Below, piece after piece: positions 1 to 4,600 of a DNA stretch of 5,257 nt (the stretch's first letter is position 1; every line of letters starts with the position of its first letter). A program made the position numbers and the translations under genes. The stretch lies in contig JABXKY010000251.1 of NCBI GenBank assembly GCA_013619005.1, positions 1 to 5,257 on the forward strand, given 5' to 3'. The stretch is from Candidatus Bathyarchaeota archaeon. Its GTDB lineage: Archaea; Thermoproteota; Bathyarchaeia; TCS64. The notes beneath the pieces were generated by a model that had not been told where the DNA came from, did no database searches, and saw only the letters and a program-made list of their open reading frames with translations.

Positions 1-2
1 AC

Positions 3-62
3 ACCAAATATATGAAAAAAACAAAGAAGAAGACCCTCGACACGCACGCCAAGGGCAGGTAA
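3..62 (+). CDS. C-terminal end of an unidentified gene entering from the left edge (partial)
   Basis: Frame 3 is open from the window edge and ends at TAA 60-62. It reads as a basic tail, TKYMKKTKKKTLDTHAKGR. The last 12 codons before the stop all end in G or C and include AAG, ACC, GAC, GGC and AGG, which matches third-position use in the clear genes of this window. That is unlikely for random noncoding DNA, and the other open frame here (bases 2-115) shows no such bias. The most economical reading is the 3' end of a longer gene. An independent 16-residue peptide from the ATG at 12 is possible but less likely. Too little is visible to name the protein; a Lys-rich tail would suit a nucleic-acid-binding or ribosome-associated protein, but this is a guess. 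Confidence 0.45.
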   Translation, partial: TKYMKKTKKKTLDTHAKGR

Positions 63-76
63 ATCCTAACTCACTA

Positions 77-124
77 AGCTACCAAGCTAGTGCCTTAAGC
101 ACCTCAGGAGGTAGCTAGTACCTC
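77..124. repeat. Cluster of short inverted repeats (overlapping hairpins)
   Basis: Three possible stems lie within 50 bases. AGCTACC (77-83) pairs with GGTAGCT (110-116). GTGC (90-93) pairs with GCAC (99-102) across a 5-base loop. GAGGTA (108-113) pairs with TACCTC (119-124) across the loop GCTAG. The first and third stems compete, so the region could switch between two folds. AGCTAGT also occurs as a direct repeat at 85-91 and 113-119. No T-run follows, so it is not a typical terminator for the gene ending at 62. Each stem is short and could occur by chance. Confidence 0.35.
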
Positions 125-224
125 ACCTCAACCCCATCAGGTATACTTACCACCGCTAGAACATACCCGATCATATACATTGGTATGCGCGCGTGCAAGC
201 GAAGGAAGCGACTATGTGTAAGCC

Positions 225-254
225 GGTACGCTGTGGTACGCTATGGTACGCTAT
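225..254. repeat. Tandem repeat, 10-bp unit, three copies
   Basis: GGTACGCTGT (225-234) is followed directly by two identical copies of GGTACGCTAT (235-244 and 245-254), then by a degenerate GTACTG. The 10-bp period is close to one helical turn, so the copies would present the same face of the DNA to a bound protein. The core heptamer GTACGCT reappears inverted downstream as AGCGTAC at 308-314 and 315-321. Confidence 0.8.
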
Positions 255-321
255 GTACTGAACTGGTGTTAGAGTAGTCTATCCAGAACACCACAGGTAG
301 CAGGTGCAGCGTACAGCGTAC
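225..321. repeat. Nested imperfect inverted repeat, possible structured RNA or cruciform
   Basis: GTACGCT at 236-242 and 246-252 can pair with AGCGTAC at 315-321 and 308-314, in nested order with a small asymmetric bulge on the left arm. Inside these arms, TGGTGTT (264-270) is the exact inverse of AACACCA (287-293), with 16 bases between. An alternative pairing is CTGTGGT (231-237) with ACCACAG (290-296). Together they could form a long interrupted hairpin. Whether it is transcribed is unknown, and no known RNA family was recognised. Confidence 0.4.
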
Positions 322-368
322 ATCGTGTAGGGTGCAGGCGTGCGCGTGTTTATAGTTGAGTACATCGT
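318..368. repeat. Direct repeat GTACATCGT, two copies
   Basis: GTACATCGT occurs at 318-326 and again at 360-368, 42 bases apart; TAG follows soon after each copy. The first copy overlaps the last AGCGTAC heptamer of the inverted repeat, linking the two repeat sets. Confidence 0.5.
349..354 (+). promoter_or_regulatory. Possible TATA-like element in the intergenic region
   Basis: TTTATA stands in a GC-rich context (the preceding bases are GCGTGCGCGTG). If it acts as an archaeal TATA box on this strand, transcription would begin near 375-382, giving either a leader of about 130 bases on the transporter mRNA or a separate small RNA. The element nearer the gene at 479-484 is better placed, so this one is weakly supported. 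Confidence 0.25.
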
Positions 369-411
369 AGATTTGTTTTCTTCACTGGGTAAGTATTCGC
401 TTCTCATGAAA

Positions 412-444
412 CATGAATCCTATGCACGTATTTCACGATTCATG
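412..444. repeat. Inverted repeat CATGAATC / GATTCATG
   Basis: CATGAATC (412-419) and GATTCATG (437-444) are exact 8-bp inverse copies separated by 17 bases. A further CATGAA lies just upstream at 405-410. The repeat sits about 35-65 bases upstream of the transporter's TATA-like element, a position where archaeal activators often bind. A dimeric regulator site is plausible; an RNA hairpin is the alternative if transcription starts further upstream. Confidence 0.45.
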
Positions 445-478
445 AAGCAGATATCAGATCATACACAAAAAACGTGGG

Positions 479-484
479 TTTTAT
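479..484 (+). promoter_or_regulatory. TATA-like promoter element of the EamA transporter gene
   Basis: TTTTAT is centred about 27 bases before the ATG at 509, which predicts transcription starting at or within a few bases of the start codon. There is no Shine-Dalgarno sequence in the bases before the ATG (CCCAGTACC), in agreement with a leaderless mRNA. Confidence 0.5.
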
Positions 485-508
485 CTCTGCGAGCCATAAC
501 CCAGTACC

Positions 509-1384
509 ATGAGCGATGAGCCAAGGTTCTCCCCGAACCTCGTCATGTTGGTAAGCATCGTGGCCGTATCGACGGCTTCTATCCTCATCAGGTGGAGCGA
601 TGCGCCCGCGGTCATCATCGCCATGTACAGGATGATCATCAGCGTGGTCATGCTTCTCCCTTTCTTCATCATGAACGACGGCGTCGCAAAGCTAAGGGAG
701 CGGGGGGCGAGGGACATCCTCGGCTTGTTTGGCGTTGGAGTGGTTCTGGCCATCCATTTCGCGTCATGGATCACCAGCCTGGGCATGACCTCCGTGGCCA
801 GCAGCGTAGTCTTCGTCCACATCGACCCCATCTTCGTTGCCCTGGTAAGCCACTTCTTCCTCAAGGAGAAGATCAATGGGCGGGTCCTAGCTGGGATTGT
901 TATCAGCCTGATTGGCGTGACGATCATCGCATTGGGTGACGCCGGGGCCAGCGAGGCCAGCCTAATGGGGGACCTACTTGCGCTCCTTGGAGGCTTGATG
1001 CTGGGCATCTACCTGCTCGGTGGAAGGATGTTCAGGAGGGACTTGGACCTGACAACCTATGTTGTCCCCGTTTACGCCTCGGCTGCCGTCGTCCTGCTTT
1101 TAATGAGCCTGCTTACTGGGGCGCAGTTGATAGGTTACGCCTCGAGGGACTATATCCTCTTCTTCCTCATTGCGCTTGTCCCCATGATATTCGGGCACAC
1201 GTTCTACAACTGGGCGTTGAGGTATGTCTCCGCGCCCGTTGTATCTGTTAGCCTTCTGGGTGAACCTGTGGGGGCGTCGATACTGGCCTTCTTTTTGCTC
1301 AACGAGGTGCCTGGGAACCAGGTGATACTGGGCGGCGTAGTAACACTGGCCGGGATATTGTTGAGTTCGTATCGCTCCGAGTAG
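509..1384 (+). CDS. EamA/DMT-superfamily transporter, 10 TM
   Basis: The 291-residue protein is almost entirely hydrophobic helices and is an integral membrane transporter of the drug/metabolite transporter (DMT) superfamily, whose members export amino acids, nucleosides or other small metabolites. It shows the duplicated EamA architecture: repeat one at about residues 10-142 and repeat two at about 152-287, each with five predicted helices. Typical EamA features are the segment HIDPIFVALVSHFFLKEK in repeat one and GHTFYNWALRYVSAPVVS followed by GEPVGASILAFFLLNE in repeat two, where a Pro and a helix-ending Glu mark the fourth helix of each repeat. The length of about 290-300 residues is usual and the gene looks intact. 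The ATG at 509 is chosen because a TATA-like element lies 27 bases upstream and the short hydrophilic N-terminus then leads straight into helix one. The substrate cannot be inferred. It is followed by a 126-base gap and probably forms its own transcription unit. Confidence 0.92.
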   Translation: MSDEPRFSPNLVMLVSIVAVSTASILIRWSDAPAVIIAMYRMIISVVMLLPFFIMNDGVAKLRERGARDILGLFGVGVVLAIHFASWITSLGMTSVASSVVFVHIDPIFVALVSHFFLKEKINGRVLAGIVISLIGVTIIALGDAGASEASLMGDLLALLGGLMLGIYLLGGRMFRRDLDLTTYVVPVYASAAVVLLLMSLLTGAQLIGYASRDYILFFLIALVPMIFGHTFYNWALRYVSAPVVSVSLLGEPVGASILAFFLLNEVPGNQVILGGVVTLAGILLSSYRSE

Positions 1385-1390
1385 AAAAGG

Positions 1391-1427
1391 CCCTTTTAAG
1401 GTCTTTTAGCTAAATTCTATCGTTTTT
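1391..1427 (+). terminator. Possible T-tract terminator after the EamA gene
   Basis: Just past the stop codon at 1384 are successive T-runs: TTTT at 1394-1397, TTTT at 1403-1406 and TTTTT at 1423-1427. Archaeal RNA polymerase terminates at oligo-T stretches without needing a hairpin. AAAAGG (1385-1390) next to CCTTTT (1392-1397) is complementary, but it leaves a loop too short for a normal hairpin. Confidence 0.35.
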
Positions 1428-1466
1428 ATGTTGATGACACAGAAGCTTTAAAGACCGAATCGCTTG

Positions 1467-1472
1467 TTTTAA
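1467..1472 (+). promoter_or_regulatory. TATA-like promoter element of the antiporter gene
   Basis: TTTTAA lies about 41 bases before the TTG start at 1511, predicting a start of transcription near 1496 and a leader of about 15 bases. A second candidate, TTTAAA at 1447-1452, would give a leader of 30-35 bases. The sequence cannot decide between them. No ribosome binding site is evident in either leader. Confidence 0.35.
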
Positions 1473-1510
1473 CGCCAAGTTCATTCCGAAAGCCCATAGA
1501 GTGTGTTCAT

Positions 1511-2767
1511 TTGGACGCAAATATAATTGTGATACTCATCTCGTTAACCCTGTTCCTCGCATACACAAGCGGGATACTGTTCACGTTGACGAGGGTCCCC
1601 GATATCGTGTGGATGATCGGTTTCGGCATCCTATTCGGGCCCGTGCTCGGGATATTCAAGGCCGACAATATCTCAAACCTCACCCCATTCGTAGTGGTGA
1701 TGGCACTGAACCTCCTATTATTCGAGGCAGGGCTAAGCGTGGACCTGAAGACCTTCAAGGAGAGCCTGCAGAAATCAGGTTACCTAGGGGTAATCACCTT
1801 CTCCCTAACTGTCTTCGTGATCGGTAACCTCCTTCACCTCATTCTCCCGGCGACGTTCACCATAACGGAGGGACTATTATTCGGGGCGATGATAGGAGGC
1901 ACAAGCACGTCGACGGTCCTCTCTATCCTTGGTTGCATGGGCATGAGCAGCAACGATGCGGCCGAGTGCAGGCTATTCCTGGTGCTGGAGTCCATAGTCA
2001 CTGACAGCCTCAGCATAGTGACCACCATGACCCTTATCCGGCTCATCCAGATGCCCGAGATCCCATTAACCGAGGGTGTCAAGGACATCGTGTTCGTGTT
2101 CATAGTCGCCATCCTCGTCGGGTTCGGCGTGGGGGTGCTCTGGGTGCAGATTCTTGATGTCGCGAGGAACAGGCCCTTCAACTACATCATGACCATCGCG
2201 ATGCTCTCCGTGAGCTACACTTTCGGTGAGCAGATAGGTGGGCCAGGGGCAGGCGCCCTGTCTGGTCTGGTCTTTGGGCTTACCATGACCAATTACCCCA
2301 TTTTCGCGTCCCGTTTCAAACTCAAGCAGAAGGTCAGGGTCGAGAAGCGGAGGCTGAGGGCGTTCTACGAGGAGATTACGTTCCTCATCAAGTCAATCCT
2401 TTTCCTGTTCGTTGGGCTCCAGTTCAGTTTCTCGGCCATGCACATCGCGCTTGGAGTGGGACTTGCCATAGTGATAGGTCTGATAAGGTACTCCTCGGTC
2501 ACCGTGACGGGGTTCTTCGTGCCCCTGAGCCAGGTGGAGGTGAAGGTATCGAGGCTGGAGTTCAGCAACGGACTCACCGCTCTTGTGCTCTCACAAGTTC
2601 CTGGCCTCGTGGAGGGCAGCCATCTCTTCACGGATACAGGGGTCTTCGTCAACCTGATAGTGCCGATCGTCATGACAACGGCGCTATTCGGGGCGATAGC
2701 CGGTCCGATACTCTATAAGGACAAGCCAAAACCCGAACTGGTGCCTGAACCCTTAGATGAGGTTTAA
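1511..2767 (+). CDS. Cation:proton antiporter, CPA superfamily (Na+/H+ exchanger domain)
   Basis: The 418-residue membrane protein exchanges Na+ or K+ for protons, contributing to pH and ion balance. Roughly 12 hydrophobic helices span residues 3-400. Family landmarks in order: NLLLFEAGLSVDLKTFK (67-83); the helix GAMIGGTSTSTVLSILG (125-141); the ion-binding helix with LESIVTDSLSIV (159-170), where E160 and D165 match the conserved Glu and Asp of NhaP-type exchangers; GGPGAGALSGLVFGL (243-257); and FLIKSILFLFVGL (291-303) with a conserved basic residue, K294. The residue before the Asp is Thr164 rather than the Asn of the usual ND pair. The protein ends shortly after the transport domain, with no TrkA-N regulatory domain. 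TTG at 1511 is taken as start: no ATG or GTG lies in frame just upstream, and the next in-frame Met is residue 35, inside the second helix. The exact ion is not predictable. Confidence 0.9.
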   Translation: MDANIIVILISLTLFLAYTSGILFTLTRVPDIVWMIGFGILFGPVLGIFKADNISNLTPFVVVMALNLLLFEAGLSVDLKTFKESLQKSGYLGVITFSLTVFVIGNLLHLILPATFTITEGLLFGAMIGGTSTSTVLSILGCMGMSSNDAAECRLFLVLESIVTDSLSIVTTMTLIRLIQMPEIPLTEGVKDIVFVFIVAILVGFGVGVLWVQILDVARNRPFNYIMTIAMLSVSYTFGEQIGGPGAGALSGLVFGLTMTNYPIFASRFKLKQKVRVEKRRLRAFYEEITFLIKSILFLFVGLQFSFSAMHIALGVGLAIVIGLIRYSSVTVTGFFVPLSQVEVKVSRLEFSNGLTALVLSQVPGLVEGSHLFTDTGVFVNLIVPIVMTTALFGAIAGPILYKDKPKPELVPEPLDEV

Positions 2768-2768
2768 A
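2763..2768 (+). promoter_or_regulatory. TATA-like element upstream of the M20 amidohydrolase gene
   Basis: TTTAAA overlaps the TAA stop of the antiporter gene (2765-2767) and is centred 27 bases before the ATG at 2793. That spacing suits a leaderless transcript and supports 2793 over the in-frame ATG at 2757, which lies upstream of the element. Read-through from the antiporter gene may also occur. Confidence 0.4.
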
Positions 2769-2792
2769 GGCGATAAGAACTTAGGGCTGTGC

Positions 2793-4007
2793 ATGATTGA
2801 TAACACCGTTTTCATGGAAAAGGTTCAGGACGAGGCGGACAAGGTTCTCCCTGAGCTGAAAAAAGTAAAGGACGAGATCGGACTCAATCCTGAGCTCGGG
2901 AGCGAGGAAGAGAAATCAAGCCAGCTCCTAGTTGACCTGCTCCGAGGTCACGGGTTTGAGGTCGAGTACCCCTTCTTCGGGATGCACACAGCCTTCAAGG
3001 CAGTGAAGAAAGGAAAGGAGTCCGGCCCGGTCATTGCGATATGCGCAGAGTACGACGCCCTTCCGGGTGTCGGGCACGGGTGCGGTCACAATATCATCGG
3101 AACCGCAGGGGTCGGGGGAGGCATTGCAGTCAGTAAACTCCTTGACGACCTCCCCGGCGAGGTATGGGTCATAGGGACCCCGGCCGAGGAAGGGCATGGA
3201 CCGTACGGTGGCTCAAAGGTTCGCATGGCGGAGCAGGGCGTGTTCGACGGCGTTGACGTAAGCTACATGATCCATCCCATGACTGGCACCTCGATGGTCA
3301 CCGGCAACTTCCTGGCCGTCTCGGGGATCACATTGAAGTTCAAGGGCAAGACCGCCCACGCCGCGGCCGATGCCCACAACGGGCAGAACGCCTTGAACGC
3401 GGCCGTACTCACATACATGGCCATCCACGCCAACAGGCAGCAGCTCAGGAGGGACGCCAACCCGGTGGTTCACGGTATCATAACCGAGGGAGGGCTGGCT
3501 AACAACATCATCCCCGACAAGGCCGTCCTCAGGTTCGGGGTCAGAAGCAGCGATGACACCTACGTCCCCGAGCTCGTGGAGATGGTGGTCAATAGCGCCA
3601 AGGGCTCTGCGCTGGCAACAGGATGCGAGCTGAAATACACCGTCAGCTCTGGCCTGAAATCAAACCTGCCAAACGACGGCCTCGAAAAGCTCTTCATAAA
3701 GGTCTTCGAGGCGCTGGACCACGAGTACACGGACCCAGTAGCCGTAGCCAAGATGCCGCCGGGGGGCAGCACTGACTTCGCGGACGTGACCCACGTCGTT
3801 CCAGGCATCCACCCCATGATCGGTCTCGCCCAAGAGGAGATGGCGATGCACAGCAAAGAGTTCGCCGATGTCACCATGACACCCGAGGGGGACAAGGGAC
3901 TCGAGGTGGGAGTCAAGGCGCTGGCCATGGCGACCGTGGAGCTCCTCACGAACCCTGAGATGCTGGCTGAGATCAAGGCCGAGTTCGAGAAGAGAAGGCT
4001 AAAATAA
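2793..4007 (+). CDS. M20-family metallopeptidase/amidohydrolase (AbgB/ACY1L2-like)
   Basis: This 404-residue cytoplasmic enzyme belongs to the co-catalytic zinc hydrolases that cleave amide bonds of N-acyl or N-aminoacyl amino acids. Relatives include AbgB (p-aminobenzoyl-glutamate hydrolase) and PM20D2 (beta-alanyl-lysine dipeptidase). Numbered from this start, the first half of the catalytic domain covers about 1-175, with GVGHGCGHNIIG (93-104) supplying C97 and H99, PAEEG (130-134) the catalytic Glu and a metal-ligand Glu, and H161 in MIHPM. The lid/dimerisation domain runs about 175-290, with KTAHAAADAHNGQNALNAA (186-204) including H189. The C-terminal catalytic part has PGGSTDFADVTHVVPGIHPM (323-342) and the last ligand H353 in MHSKEF. 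All expected ligands are present, so it should be active. An ATG at 2757 would add 12 residues and overlap the antiporter gene; 2793 fits the family N-terminus and the TATA spacing better. The substrate is unknown. Confidence 0.9.
   Translation: MIDNTVFMEKVQDEADKVLPELKKVKDEIGLNPELGSEEEKSSQLLVDLLRGHGFEVEYPFFGMHTAFKAVKKGKESGPVIAICAEYDALPGVGHGCGHNIIGTAGVGGGIAVSKLLDDLPGEVWVIGTPAEEGHGPYGGSKVRMAEQGVFDGVDVSYMIHPMTGTSMVTGNFLAVSGITLKFKGKTAHAAADAHNGQNALNAAVLTYMAIHANRQQLRRDANPVVHGIITEGGLANNIIPDKAVLRFGVRSSDDTYVPELVEMVVNSAKGSALATGCELKYTVSSGLKSNLPNDGLEKLFIKVFEALDHEYTDPVAVAKMPPGGSTDFADVTHVVPGIHPMIGLAQEEMAMHSKEFADVTMTPEGDKGLEVGVKALAMATVELLTNPEMLAEIKAEFEKRRLK
4000..4007 (+). promoter_or_regulatory. TATA-like element upstream of the GNAT gene
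   Basis: TAAAATAA overlaps the last codon and stop of the amidohydrolase gene and lies about 30 bases before the ATG at 4034, giving a predicted leader of 0-5 bases. The pyrimidine-rich gap between the genes, with TTTTT at 4022-4026, has no Shine-Dalgarno sequence and could also act as a weak T-tract terminator for the upstream gene. Confidence 0.4.
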
Positions 4008-4033
4008 TCAACTCTCACCCCTTTTTCATTACT

Positions 4034-4600
4034 ATGACTCCTGATCCCTTCTGGCAGAACCCTAAAACCGTAGCTTTGAAGGACGGTACCCCTGTCACGT
4101 TGAGACCGGAGGAGGCTGGGGACCTTGAGCCCACATGGGAGATGTTCTCAACGCTCTCACAGGAGACCCTCGAGTTCCTGCCGATTCCCTTCAACAGGGA
4201 GCGGATTGAGGGCTGGTTCAAGAACATAGACTTTGATCAGCACCTACCCATCCTTGGTTTCGTTGAAGAGGACGGTAAGACGCGGGTGATCGCCTCCGCG
4301 ACCCTGGGTTTCAAGTCGATGGCGCTGTACAGTCACAGGGCAGAGTTCGGGATCACCGTCCACGACGACTACCAGGACCTGGGACTGGGCACCACGCTGA
4401 CCAGGTACATGATTGATATCGCCCGTGAAAGGGGTATCAAGAAGGTAGACCTCATGGTGGTGGCCCACAACGAGAGGGCCATAAGCATCTACGAGAAGCT
4501 TGGCTTCAAGATTGAAGGCCACCTCAAGATGACCCACTTCAACCATGTGCTCAACGAGTACTGCGACGAGTACAAGATGGGTTTGCTGCTGGAGGACTAG
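4034..4600 (+). CDS. GNAT-family N-acetyltransferase
   Basis: The 188-residue soluble protein transfers an acetyl group from acetyl-CoA to an amine on an unidentified small molecule or protein. The fold is recognisable from about residue 12 (VALKDGTPVTLRPEEAGDL, the first strand and helix) through the core strands at 83-109. Next come the acetyl-CoA pyrophosphate loop Q114-D-L-G117-L-G119-T, matching the Q/R-x-x-G-x-G/A motif, and NERAISIYEKLGF (146-158), the motif B helix with the Tyr often used as general acid. The C-terminus (EYCDEYKMGLLLED) forms the last strand, where EY.DEY.M resembles RimI/RimJ-type and small-molecule GNATs. Length is normal and no extra domain is present. The start is supported by the TATA-like element 30 bases upstream. 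Its 26-base gap from the amidohydrolase gene suggests linked expression. A role in acetylating an amine compound handled by the neighbouring hydrolases is possible but unproven. Confidence 0.9.
   Translation: MTPDPFWQNPKTVALKDGTPVTLRPEEAGDLEPTWEMFSTLSQETLEFLPIPFNRERIEGWFKNIDFDQHLPILGFVEEDGKTRVIASATLGFKSMALYSHRAEFGITVHDDYQDLGLGTTLTRYMIDIARERGIKKVDLMVVAHNERAISIYEKLGFKIEGHLKMTHFNHVLNEYCDEYKMGLLLED
4597..4600. other. Shared CTAG: overlapping stop codons of two convergent genes
   Basis: The palindrome CTAG carries the TAG stop of the acetyltransferase on the plus strand (4598-4600) and the TAG stop of the deacylase on the minus strand (4597-4599). The genes therefore overlap by four bases and have no intergenic space, so each transcript must end inside or beyond the opposite gene. 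Confidence 0.9.

Larger units (their letters stand above)
63..478. other. Repeat-rich intergenic region without a recognisable gene
   Basis: About 415 bases between the presumed gene end at 62 and the promoter of the transporter gene contain no open frame with a coding-like codon pattern on either strand, and no tRNA, 5S rRNA, SRP RNA or RNase P signature that I could recognise. Instead there are many short direct and inverted repeats (listed separately) and an excess of the tetramer GTAC, at 118, 226, 236, 246, 255, 311, 318 and 360. The composition is less GC-rich than the genes to the right. It may hold regulatory DNA, an unannotated structured RNA or a decayed element. Confidence 0.6.

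Noticed and set aside
2..115. Open frame of about 38 codons at the left edge in the second frame
   Set aside because: Third positions show no G/C bias, unlike the overlapping frame ending at 62, and the translation has no protein-like pattern.
225..321. CRISPR array
   Set aside because: The units are only 10 bp and directly adjacent, with no spacers of 30-40 bp and no cas genes nearby.
63..478. tRNA, 5S rRNA, SRP RNA or RNase P RNA gene
   Set aside because: No T-arm consensus (GTTCRANNC), no paired 7-bp acceptor with anticodon arm, and none of the conserved SRP or RNase P core motifs were found by eye on either strand.
481..1008. Minus-strand open frame of 175 codons opposite the EamA transporter gene
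   Set aside because: It is the antisense shadow of a clear transporter gene; its composition (rich in Met, Thr, Ser and Arg) is what the reverse complement of hydrophobic helix codons gives, and no family is recognisable.
1430..1511. C/D-box small RNA starting at the C-box-like TTGATGA (1430-1436)
   Set aside because: No CTGA D box follows before the antiporter start, so the needed box pair is missing.
2757..2792. Upstream in-frame ATG at 2757 as start of the M20 amidohydrolase
   Set aside because: It adds 12 residues unlike the family N-terminus and overlaps the antiporter gene, and the TATA-like element at 2763-2768 lies downstream of it at the right distance for a start at 2793. It remains possible if the genes are cotranscribed.
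3560..4018. Minus-strand open frame of 152 codons opposite the M20 amidohydrolase
   Set aside because: Shadow of a gene with all catalytic motifs intact; low-complexity Ser/Thr/Ala-rich translation and no domain resemblance.
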